A stretch of 37,702 nucleotides of DNA, taken from assembly GCA_038234785.1 (NCBI GenBank), contig JBBQTC010000042.1:1-37702 (forward strand). The letters are read 5' to 3'. This stretch comes from UBA668 sp038234785 (GTDB lineage: Bacteria; Actinomycetota; Acidimicrobiia; Acidimicrobiales; Ilumatobacteraceae). The number at the start of each line of letters is the position of its first letter. The first letter of the stretch is position 1. The position numbers and the translations under genes are program-made. Below, one piece after another: positions 7,984 to 14,312 of this stretch. The notes under the pieces are model-generated. The model worked only from the letters and a program-made list of their open reading frames with translations. It was not told the DNA's origin and searched no databases.

Positions 7984-8058
7984 CGGGGTGTAGCGCAGCT
8001 TGGTTAGCGCGCCACGTTCGGGACGTGGAGGCCGGAAGTTCAAATCTTCTCACCCCGA
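7984..8058 (+). tRNA. tRNA-Pro (anticodon CGG)
   Basis: A cloverleaf can be folded by eye. The acceptor stem is CGGGGTG (7984-7990) with CACCCCG (8051-8057) and discriminator A8058. The D-stem is GCGC/GCGC. The anticodon stem CCACG/CGTGG has loop TTCGGGA, giving CGG at the anticodon, so it decodes CCG proline. The T-stem GGAAG/CTTCT has loop TTCAAAT. No CCA is encoded. It lies 16 nt after the receiver gene and is followed at once by a hairpin terminator. Confidence 0.95.
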
Positions 8059-8061
8059 CAG

Positions 8062-8087
8062 AAATGCCCGCCGAAAGGCGGGCATTT
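8062..8087 (+). terminator. Intrinsic terminator after tRNA-Pro
   Basis: AAATGCCCGCC-GAAA-GGCGGGCATTT forms an 11-bp perfect stem with a GAAA tetraloop and runs into TTTT. It starts four bases after the tRNA discriminator base. This is a classical rho-independent terminator, and its A/T flanks make it potentially bidirectional. Confidence 0.9.
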
Positions 8088-8136
8088 TCGCGTCGGTACG
8101 TCCCGGCGATCGGCCCTGGGCGCAACCCCCACCCTT

Positions 8137-8181
8137 CATGTCATGGCCGGAGGCAGATTTTCTGCCTCAGGCCATGACATG
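8137..8181. repeat. 45-nt near-perfect palindrome
   Basis: CATGTCATGGCC (8137-8148) pairs perfectly with GGCCATGACATG (8170-8181). After one mismatch the stem continues as GAGGCAGA/TCTGCCTC with a TTT loop (8158-8160), giving about 20 base pairs. It stands alone between the tRNA terminator and the DUF4328 gene. A second terminator, a large operator or a mobile palindromic repeat (REP/MITE-like) are all possible. There is no T-tract after it. Confidence 0.85.
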
Positions 8182-8217
8182 AGCGATCCGTGGCGGCGGA
8201 CCTGCCAGGATTCCGGC

Positions 8218-8976
8218 GTGGAGTTCCCTGACCCGTCGTCGATCCCGCCCCCGCCGCCGCTGCCGGGGGTTCCACCGCCACCGGCCATGCCGGCGATGCC
8301 CCCTCCTCCGTTTCAGCCAACGGCCGGCGCTCCTCCGGGCTACGTGGCATACGGTGGACTCGGCACCGGTGCGGTCCGTTCGTCGAAGGGCCTCGGGCAA
8401 GCGGTCGCGGCGATGTACTGGGCGACCACAGCGGCGGCGCTGCTGCTCACGCTCGCGTTCTTCCACCGCAAGAGCGTGTGGGAGGACTTCCTCTCCAAGT
8501 CGGCTTCGGTGAGCGACCTCGATCGGTCGGACACGATCGTCGGATTCGCCGCGTTCCTGCAGATCGCACTCGTCATCGTCTCCCTCGTCCTGACCGCGAT
8601 GTGGAGCCGGCGCATCGCCGCGAACGCTCGGGCGAGAGGCAACGCGGAGGTGAGCACGGGCCTGGCCACCGGCGGCTGGTTCATCCCGATCGGCTGGTTC
8701 TGGGTCGGGTTCGGCCAGCTCAAGAAGGCGGCCCTCGGAACGGGCACGCCGACCGACAACCTGGGCCGCTGGCAGGCCTTGTTCATCGCCCAGAGCCTGC
8801 TCGGCTACGTCACCCGGAACATGGGAAAGATCGACGGCAGCAGCGTGGCGACGATCACCTCGTCGCTGCGCAACCAATGGATGCTCGGACTCGCCGGCAC
8901 CGTTCTCTACGCCGCGTGCACCGTGATGGCGACACGAGCGATCGGCCAGCTGAACCAACGGGTGAGCGACGACTGA
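8218..8976 (+). CDS. DUF4328 family membrane protein
   Basis: The 252-residue protein has a proline-rich cytoplasmic-type N-terminus (about 1-50, runs of PPPP) followed by about four membrane segments. One of them is 'GGWFIPIGWFWVGFGQLKKAALG', the signature of the DUF4328 family, whose function is unknown. I chose the GTG at 8218: a -10-like CAGGAT (8206-8211) lies 6 nt before it, fitting the local leaderless pattern. An ATG at 8179 would add 13 residues but falls inside the large palindrome. The stop codon is separated by one base from the stop of the convergent YkgJ-like gene. Confidence 0.7.
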   Translation: MEFPDPSSIPPPPPLPGVPPPPAMPAMPPPPFQPTAGAPPGYVAYGGLGTGAVRSSKGLGQAVAAMYWATTAAALLLTLAFFHRKSVWEDFLSKSASVSDLDRSDTIVGFAAFLQIALVIVSLVLTAMWSRRIAANARARGNAEVSTGLATGGWFIPIGWFWVGFGQLKKAALGTGTPTDNLGRWQALFIAQSLLGYVTRNMGKIDGSSVATITSSLRNQWMLGLAGTVLYAACTVMATRAIGQLNQRVSDD

Positions 8977-8984
8977 ATCAGTCG
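8970..8984. repeat. Palindrome containing two convergent stop codons
   Basis: CGACTGAATCAGTCG is an odd-length perfect palindrome. Its left TGA ends the DUF4328 gene and its right TCA is the TGA of the YkgJ-like gene on the other strand. It may act as a minimal bidirectional 3' hairpin, but this is inference. Confidence 0.7.
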
Positions 8985-9514
8985 CGTCGGCGCTGCAACT
9001 CCACCGCCCGAACCGCCACCTGTGTGATCGGGGCATCGGGGTGATCCTCACGCAGCACGGCCGCCGCCGCACGAACATCGTCGTGGGCCGCCGTGGCGGC
9101 CCGTGAGCCATGCGTGAACCTCCAGCGCCCGGCCTGCGCGGCGATGGCCGCTTTCGTCGGCTCGTCGGGGAGCAATCCCGCCGCCGGGAAGACCCGGCAG
9201 TCGTACGTTCGGCAGGTGCGCGGCCGATGCTCGTAGACCGTGCACCGATTGTCGACGAGCATCGGGCAGTGGCCGCGCTCGTCGTAACCCATCACCATGT
9301 GTCCCGGCGGCAGGTTGGGCGCCGGGAACACCAGCGCCGCGGGGATGTGGGCGAGAGCGTCGGTCTCGTCCGGTCCGATGTGGATGAACTGCGACGACGT
9401 GCAGCACGCGGTGCAGGATCCGCAGGGCACGTCGGACTCGGCCTCGCCGCGCAGGGCGGCCAGCATGCCGTCGAGCCAGGCCACGAACTCGCCGGCGTCG
9501 AGCGACTCGCTCAC
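8978..9514 (-). CDS. YkgJ-family cysteine cluster protein
   Basis: The 178-residue product carries the YkgJ-type metal cluster pattern: 'CGSCTACC' (Cys31, 34, 37, 38), then Cys83 in 'GHCPML', Cys91, Cys101 and Cys106 in 'CTVYEHRPRTCRTYDCRVF'. These are likely zinc or iron/Fe-S ligands. The biochemical role of the family is not established. The chosen start is GTG 9514, which overlaps the TGA of the MazG-like gene (GTGA). The frame is open further upstream, but that sequence is the other-frame shadow of the MazG-like gene. The coupling suggests the two cysteine-bearing proteins are made together. Confidence 0.85.
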   Translation of the reverse strand: MSESLDAGEFVAWLDGMLAALRGEAESDVPCGSCTACCTSSQFIHIGPDETDALAHIPAALVFPAPNLPPGHMVMGYDERGHCPMLVDNRCTVYEHRPRTCRTYDCRVFPAAGLLPDEPTKAAIAAQAGRWRFTHGSRAATAAHDDVRAAAAVLREDHPDAPITQVAVRAVELQRRRD

Positions 9515-9792
9515 GAGCAGGAGCAGGGAATCGAGCGACAGCGAGGGCAACCGTCGGCGTACCGCTCGACCGCGGCGGAGAGGTCGACGCCCATCTGGTT
9601 GGCCAGCGAGGCCACCCAGGCGAGCACGTCGGCGAACTCGTGGACCTGTTGCTCGGGCGAGCCCTTGCGGACCGCCTGCGCCAGTTCGCCCACCTCCTCG
9701 GCGAGCCACGCGACCGAGGACGGCACGCCACGAGCCCGGTCGCGTTCGCCGAAGGTGCGCTCGATCACGTCTTGCAGTTGGGCGAGATCCAT
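9511..9792 (-). CDS. MazG-like nucleotide pyrophosphohydrolase with Cys-rich tail
   Basis: The 93-residue all-alpha protein contains the MazG metal-binding pattern: 'EEVGE' (Glu32, Glu33, Glu36) and 'EFAD' (Glu52, Asp55). This predicts Mg-dependent hydrolysis of a nucleoside triphosphate to monophosphate and PPi. It is a single-domain minimal member. It ends in an unusual tail, 'CPRCRSIPCSCS', with four cysteines (82, 85, 90, 92) arranged as a possible zinc knuckle. The start is ATG with GAGG just upstream. It lies 19 nt after asd and overlaps the YkgJ-like gene by 4 nt, so asd, this gene and the YkgJ-like gene probably form one operon. Confidence 0.85.
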   Translation of the reverse strand: MDLAQLQDVIERTFGERDRARGVPSSVAWLAEEVGELAQAVRKGSPEQQVHEFADVLAWVASLANQMGVDLSAAVERYADGCPRCRSIPCSCS

Positions 9793-9811
9793 TGCCTCGT
9801 TCTAGCGGACC

Positions 9812-10831
9812 TCAGAGCAACAGTTCGGCGATCTGCACCGCGTTCAACGCCGCGCCCTTGCGCAGGTTGTCGTTGCTGAGGAACAGCGCCAGCCCGCGAC
9901 CACCTTCGACCGTGCTGTCGACCCGGATGCGGCCGACGTAGCTGGGGTCCTTGCCGGCGGCCTCGAGCGGGGTGGGGACGTCGAGGAGCTGCACACCGGG
10001 AGCGCCCGCCAGGAGCTCGGTGGCGCGCTCGACGCTGATGGGGCGAGCGAACGCGGCGTTGATGCTGATGGAGTGACCGGTGAAGACCGGGACCCGGACA
10101 CACGTGCCGCTGACCAACAGGTCGGGGATGTCGAGGATCTTGCGGCTCTCGTTGCGCAGCTTCTGCTCTTCGTCGGTCTCGAACGACCCGTCGTCGACGT
10201 ACTTGCCCGCATACGGCAGCACGTTGAAGGCGATCGGCTTGGAGAACTTCGACGGCGCCGGGAACACCACGGCCTCACCGTCGTAGGCGAGCTCGCGAGC
10301 GCGATCGACCACTTCGCGCGACTGCTTGTCGAGCTCGTCGACCCCTGCCAGACCGCCGCCGCTGACTGCCTGGTAGGTGCTGGCGATCAGACGGACCAGC
10401 CCGGCTTCGCGGTGCAACGGCATCAGCACCGGCATGGCGGCCATCGTGGTGCAGTTCGGATTGGCGATGATGCCGATGCGCGCGTGGTGCACCTCGGCCG
10501 GATTGACCTCGCTGACGACGAGCGGCACGTCGGGATGCATGCGCCAGGCCGACGAGTTGTCGATGACGGTCACACCGGCGGCGGCGAACTTGGGCGCCAA
10601 TTCCTTCGAGGAGGTGGCACCGGCGGAGAACAGGGCCACGTCGAGCCCTGAGGGATCGGCGAGTGCCGCGTCCTCGACGGTGATGGTCCCACCCTTCCAC
10701 GGAAGGGTGGTGCCGGCGCTCCGGGCCGACGCGAAGAAGCGAATCTCCTCGATGGGAAAGTTGCGCTCTTCGAGAATCGAGCGCATTGCCGCGCCCACCT
10801 GACCTGTTGCACCGACGACACCTACTCGCAT
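9812..10831 (-). CDS. asd: Aspartate-semialdehyde dehydrogenase
   Basis: Asd reduces aspartyl-4-phosphate to aspartate semialdehyde with NADPH, the branch point to lysine/diaminopimelate, threonine and methionine. The 339-residue protein begins with the Rossmann motif 'VGVVGATGQVGAAM'. It has the active-site Cys127 in 'NPNCTT', the 'GGGLAGVDEL' loop, and the catalytic His254 in 'FTGHSISINAAF'. Length is normal. The start is ATG 10831, with TAGCCT 7 nt upstream and no Shine-Dalgarno, which suggests a leaderless transcript separate from lysC. It lies downstream of lysC with a methyltransferase gene between them, instead of the directly adjacent lysC-asd pair common in actinobacteria. Confidence 0.96.
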   Translation of the reverse strand: MRVGVVGATGQVGAAMRSILEERNFPIEEIRFFASARSAGTTLPWKGGTITVEDAALADPSGLDVALFSAGATSSKELAPKFAAAGVTVIDNSSAWRMHPDVPLVVSEVNPAEVHHARIGIIANPNCTTMAAMPVLMPLHREAGLVRLIASTYQAVSGGGLAGVDELDKQSREVVDRARELAYDGEAVVFPAPSKFSKPIAFNVLPYAGKYVDDGSFETDEEQKLRNESRKILDIPDLLVSGTCVRVPVFTGHSISINAAFARPISVERATELLAGAPGVQLLDVPTPLEAAGKDPSYVGRIRVDSTVEGGRGLALFLSNDNLRKGAALNAVQIAELLL

Positions 10832-10838
10832 GGCGAAA

Positions 10839-10844
10839 AGGCTA
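10839..10844 (-). promoter_or_regulatory. -10 hexamer TAGCCT of asd
   Basis: Read on the minus strand, TAGCCT lies 7 nt before the asd ATG. It is identical to the hexamers before lysC and nadE. Confidence 0.55.
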
Positions 10845-10914
10845 ACGCCGATGACCGACGACGGAGGTGGAAATTCCGCTCCGAGCCGACGCGTTCGTGG
10901 CTCGCCGGTTTCAC

Positions 10915-11742
10915 TCAGGCGACGGTCGCCACCAACCACCAGTGGCTGCGGTGGACCCCTTCGAACACCTCGTCGGTGGTACCGGCGAGCGAGAAGGGGC
11001 GACGCTTGGGCGACCGGAAGACCTTGACGTCGACGAGTCCGGCACCCACCGTGTGCAGGACCTCGGTCGGGGTGAGCCGGTTGGCCTGCCATCCGAGCCG
11101 CGCCGGGAGTCGACGCTGAGCGATAATCGGGCCGACGCGGGGCAGCCGCCAGGTAGCGCGCGCGATCTTGCTGGCCGGCCACAGCAGCACGTCCTGAGCG
11201 ACCCAGGTACGGAAGTTGAGCGCGACCTGGCCGCCGGGGCGCGTGACCCGAACGGCTTCCTCGGCGAGCGCGAGCCCATCGTCGTGATGGCAGTGCTGCA
11301 GCGTGATGTAGCTGAACACGAGATCGGCCGAGGAGTCGGGCAGGTCCAGCGTGCGACCGTCGAACACGTGCGAGGTCTGCAGGTGGGCCGCGATGCCGAA
11401 CTGGGCGACGGTCTCGCGGCAGCGTTCCAGGAACGCCGCGTCGAGATCGCAGGCGATGACCTTGCGGAACAACCGCGTGAAGCTGGCGGTCATCCGGCCG
11501 ATACCGCTGCCGATCTCGACCATCGTCTGCATCGGCGTCTCCGCCGACATCAGCCCGAACGCCTGCAGATACGCCACGGTCTCGTTGTCGCCGGTCACGA
11601 CGAACTCGGCGAGATTCAGCTCGCTGCCGGTGACGTTGTTGAACACCCAACCTGTTTCGCGCACGACGTCGTCCGCGGAGTGCTCCGCCTCGGACGCCGA
11701 TCCGGCAGCCTTCCAGGGCACGTGTTGTCGGCGCAGCGTCAT
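10915..11742 (-). CDS. Class I SAM-dependent methyltransferase
   Basis: The 275-residue protein has motif I 'VEIGSGIGRMT' (about 75-85), an acidic motif II region 'VIACDLDAAFLERC', post-II 'DLPDSSADLVFSYITLQH' and 'VRVTRPGGQVALNFRTW', typical of the Methyltransf_11/25 fold. The C-terminal part (about 185-275) is Arg/Trp-rich and not recognised. Substrate unknown. It sits between lysC (28 nt upstream) and asd (83 nt downstream), on the same strand. A GGTGG element precedes the ATG, so it is probably co-transcribed with lysC. Its position does not prove a role in lysine or threonine synthesis. Confidence 0.8.
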   Translation of the reverse strand: MTLRRQHVPWKAAGSASEAEHSADDVVRETGWVFNNVTGSELNLAEFVVTGDNETVAYLQAFGLMSAETPMQTMVEIGSGIGRMTASFTRLFRKVIACDLDAAFLERCRETVAQFGIAAHLQTSHVFDGRTLDLPDSSADLVFSYITLQHCHHDDGLALAEEAVRVTRPGGQVALNFRTWVAQDVLLWPASKIARATWRLPRVGPIIAQRRLPARLGWQANRLTPTEVLHTVGAGLVDVKVFRSPKRRPFSLAGTTDEVFEGVHRSHWWLVATVA

Positions 11743-11770
11743 GAGCCACCAGTGTGGCAGGTGGGACGTG

Positions 11771-12283
11771 TCACTTCCGCTCGGGCAGCGGCGCGGAGTA
11801 CGCCTGGCCCGAGTCCAGCCCGAACGCGGTGTGCAGCGCTCGAGCCGCCCGTTCCAGATCCGCCGCGGCCGTCACGACGCTGATGCGAATCGTCGAGGTG
11901 CTGATCATCTGGATGTTGATGCCCTCGTCGGCCAACACCCGGAACATCTTCGCGGCGATGCCAGGACTGGTCTTCATGCCGGCGCCCACCAGGCTGATCT
12001 TGGCGATGCCGGCATCGTGCTCGACACCTTCGGCGCCGATCTCGCCCGCCAGTCGACTGACGATCGTCTCTGCGGTCGAGACGTCGGCCTTCGGAATCGT
12101 GAAGCTGATGTCGGTGGTGCCGTCGTGACTGGTGTTCTGCACGATCATGTCGACGTTCACGTTCGCCGCGGCCAGCGGTTCGAAGAGCGCCGCAGAGATG
12201 CCGGGACGGTCGGGCACGGCGATGATGGTGACCTTGGCTTCGCTCATGTCGGTGACCACACCGGAGATGATCGGATCTTCCAT
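11771..12283 (-). CDS. Aspartate kinase beta subunit (internal in-frame start)
   Basis: Within lysC, an in-frame ATG at 12283 ('MEDPIISGVVTD') is preceded by a perfect Shine-Dalgarno AAGGAG (minus strand, 12295-12290) with a 6-nt spacer. It would give a 170-residue polypeptide containing only the two ACT domains. Corynebacterium glutamicum and Bacillus subtilis make such a beta subunit, of about 172 residues in Corynebacterium, from an internal start at the equivalent place. The motif seen here plus that precedent makes a real second product likely. Confidence 0.8.
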   Translation of the reverse strand: MEDPIISGVVTDMSEAKVTIIAVPDRPGISAALFEPLAAANVNVDMIVQNTSHDGTTDISFTIPKADVSTAETIVSRLAGEIGAEGVEHDAGIAKISLVGAGMKTSPGIAAKMFRVLADEGINIQMISTSTIRISVVTAAADLERAARALHTAFGLDSGQAYSAPLPERK

Positions 12284-13021
12284 GTTGGGCTCCTTGGACG
12301 TGATCCATGTGCCGGGCTCCCAGGTGAAGCTGGAGCGGACGTGGATCGGAACGTTGTGGTTGCGGGCGAACTCCGCGCTGCGCAGGGCCAGCACCTTGCT
12401 GCCGGCACCGGCCATCTCGAGCATCTCGTCGAAGTTGACGTGGGAGAGCTTGCGGGCTTGGGGCACGATGCGCGGGTCGGCGGTGAACACACCCGTGACG
12501 TCGGTGTAGATCTCGCAGCTGTCGGCTTCCAATGCCGCCGCGAGCGCGACGGCGGTGGTGTCGCTGCCCCCACGCCCGAGGGTGGTGATCTCCTTGGCCG
12601 TGCTGACGCCCTGAAACCCGGCGACGACGCACACCCGGCCCAGGCCGAGCGCGTCACGGACCCGGTCACCCTTCACCTCGACGATCTTCGCCTTGGTGTG
12701 GACCGTGTCGGTGATGATGCCCACCTGGCTCCCGGTGAAGCTCATGGCCTCGATGCCAACGTCCGCCAGCGCCATGCAGAGCACCGCCATGGTGATCCGC
12801 TCGCCGGTGGTGAGGAGCATGTCCATCTCACGGCCGGGTTGCGTGCGGGACACGTCGTTGGCCAGCTTGATGAGGTTGTCGGTGGTCTTGCCCATCGCGC
12901 TCACGACCACGACCACGTCGTTGCCGTGACGCTTGGTGAAGGCCACGTGCTCGGCGACAGCGCGGATTCGGTCGGGGTCGGCGACGGACGTGCCGCCGTA
13001 CTTCTGCACAATCAGGGCCAC
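11771..13021 (-). CDS. lysC: Aspartate kinase (alpha subunit)
   Basis: LysC phosphorylates aspartate, the first step towards lysine, threonine, methionine and diaminopimelate. The 416-residue protein has 'VQKYGGTSV' at the N-terminus, 'LTTGERIT', 'GRGGSDTTAVALAAAL' and 'YTDVTGVFTADPR' in the kinase domain, then two ACT regulatory domains (from about residue 262). This is the feedback-regulated alpha2beta2 type known from Corynebacterium and Bacillus. The start is GTG, with TAGCCT 9 nt upstream. It is divergent from the MFS gene, with 70 nt between starts. An internal start for a beta subunit is described separately. Confidence 0.96.
   Translation of the reverse strand: MALIVQKYGGTSVADPDRIRAVAEHVAFTKRHGNDVVVVVSAMGKTTDNLIKLANDVSRTQPGREMDMLLTTGERITMAVLCMALADVGIEAMSFTGSQVGIITDTVHTKAKIVEVKGDRVRDALGLGRVCVVAGFQGVSTAKEITTLGRGGSDTTAVALAAALEADSCEIYTDVTGVFTADPRIVPQARKLSHVNFDEMLEMAGAGSKVLALRSAEFARNHNVPIHVRSSFTWEPGTWITSKEPNMEDPIISGVVTDMSEAKVTIIAVPDRPGISAALFEPLAAANVNVDMIVQNTSHDGTTDISFTIPKADVSTAETIVSRLAGEIGAEGVEHDAGIAKISLVGAGMKTSPGIAAKMFRVLADEGINIQMISTSTIRISVVTAAADLERAARALHTAFGLDSGQAYSAPLPERK
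12290..12295 (-). promoter_or_regulatory. Internal ribosome binding site for LysC beta
   Basis: AAGGAG on the minus strand, 6 nt before the internal ATG at 12283. It is the strongest Shine-Dalgarno match noticed in the lysC region, stronger than anything before the lysC GTG itself. Confidence 0.8.
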
Positions 13022-13030
13022 GGTCGAGGA

Positions 13031-13036
13031 AGGCTA
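13031..13036 (-). promoter_or_regulatory. -10 hexamer TAGCCT of lysC
   Basis: Minus-strand TAGCCT, 9 nt before the lysC GTG at 13021, implying a leader of at most a few bases. Confidence 0.5.
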
Positions 13037-13077
13037 GCCACGTCCGGCCCGGAACACCCGGCGGATTGGATCAGGGG

Positions 13078-13083
13078 TAGCGT
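13078..13083 (+). promoter_or_regulatory. -10 hexamer TAGCGT of the MFS gene
   Basis: TAGCGT lies 8 nt before the GTG at 13092. It is divergent from the lysC promoter about 42 nt away, so one regulator could act on both. Confidence 0.5.
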
Positions 13084-13091
13084 CGACAGCC

Positions 13092-14312
13092 GTGCTGCAA
13101 CGCGTGCTCGACGACTCGTACCCCGCCGAGGTGCGCCACGGCATCACCTCGCTCACTGTCGCCCGTACCGCCGGCAACGCCTGCTTTCGCTTCGCCGCAC
13201 CGTTCTTGGCGACCATCGCCACCGGCCAGGGAGCCACCCTCGAACGCATGGGCATCGCCCTTGCGGTGAGTGAACTGAGCGGACTCGCCTCGCCACTCAC
13301 CGGAAGGCTGGCCGAACGTTTCCACCGCCGCACGGCCATGTCGATCGGGCTCACCGCGATCGGTGTCGGCGCCGGACTCGCGGCGGCCAGCGGCAACGTC
13401 GCTGTGTTCACGCTCGCGTTGGTGATCATCGCTCAGAGCAAGGTGATGTTCGACCTGGGGCTCGGCGCATGGATCTCCGACCGGGTGCGGTTCGAGCGGC
13501 GTGGCCGGGTCATCGGCCTCACCGAGACGTCGTGGGCCCTCGGCCTGCTCGTGGGCGTCACCACGATGGGATTGGTCACCGCCGCGACGAGCTGGCGGTT
13601 CGGCTACGGCCTGGGCGCCTTGGCGGTCCTCACGATGGCCTTGGTCGTCGCCCGCACCGTGCCGGACGACCCGGTCGGGTTCACCCATGCCCAGCGTCGG
13701 CACTTCGCCACCGGGTCGGTGTCGCGTCGGGGCTGGATCATCGTCGTCGGCGGCTTCTGCCTGATGGCGTCCAGCCAGACGTTGATCGTCACGTTCGGGA
13801 GTTGGCTGAAGGATCACTTCGGGATGACCGACACCGGAGTGAGCCTGGTGGTGTTCGGACTCGGCTTCGGAGAACTGTTCAGTTCCCTGTCCGCGGCCAG
13901 GTTCTCCGATCGCTGGGGCAAGGAGCGCGCCGCCATGGTCGGGGCAGGGATCATGATCCCGGCCGCCCTGCTCCTCGCGCTCACCAACTCACATCTGTGG
14001 GCTGCGCTGCCGATGCTCCTCATCGCGATCGCGGCGTTCGAGTTCGCGATCGTCAGCACCATCCCGCTCGCCACTGATCTTGTCCCCGGGGCACCGGCGA
14101 AGGGAATGGCGATCATGTTCAGTGCCGGCACGCTCGGTCGCGCGCTGGCCAGCATCCCGGCGACACGGACCTACGTGCAGCACGGCATCGCGTGGCCGGC
14201 GGTCACGTGCGCCGTTCTCGCCTGCGGGACCGTGCTGGCCATGTCGATCGCACGGCGGGTCCGGCTGCGATCTGAGCTCACGCCGGCAGTCGGAGCCGCA
14301 GGACCTGGTTGA
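13092..14312 (+). CDS. Major facilitator superfamily transporter
   Basis: The 406-residue integral membrane protein has about 12 hydrophobic segments, and MFS loop motif A-like stretches 'GRLAERFHRRTAMSIGL' (after TM2) and 'ARFSDRWGKERAAMVG' (second half). There is a central cytoplasmic loop near residues 195-215. The substrate is not recognisable; the overall look is of a drug or sugar-type exporter/permease. The start is GTG with a TAGCGT hexamer 8 nt upstream. The 3' end overlaps the convergent acyltransferase gene by 35 nt. Confidence 0.85.
   Translation: MLQRVLDDSYPAEVRHGITSLTVARTAGNACFRFAAPFLATIATGQGATLERMGIALAVSELSGLASPLTGRLAERFHRRTAMSIGLTAIGVGAGLAAASGNVAVFTLALVIIAQSKVMFDLGLGAWISDRVRFERRGRVIGLTETSWALGLLVGVTTMGLVTAATSWRFGYGLGALAVLTMALVVARTVPDDPVGFTHAQRRHFATGSVSRRGWIIVVGGFCLMASSQTLIVTFGSWLKDHFGMTDTGVSLVVFGLGFGELFSSLSAARFSDRWGKERAAMVGAGIMIPAALLLALTNSHLWAALPMLLIAIAAFEFAIVSTIPLATDLVPGAPAKGMAIMFSAGTLGRALASIPATRTYVQHGIAWPAVTCAVLACGTVLAMSIARRVRLRSELTPAVGAAGPG

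Noticed and set aside
7984..8181. tRNA-associated integration site or genomic island boundary
   Set aside because: No integrase, no repeat of the tRNA 3' end and no shift in gene character downstream. The palindrome alone is not enough.
9505..9520. UGA at the end of the Cys-rich MazG-like tail as a selenocysteine codon
   Set aside because: selA/selB make it tempting, but the TGA is part of a GTGA overlap with the YkgJ-like start, and the frame beyond it only reads the shadow of that gene.
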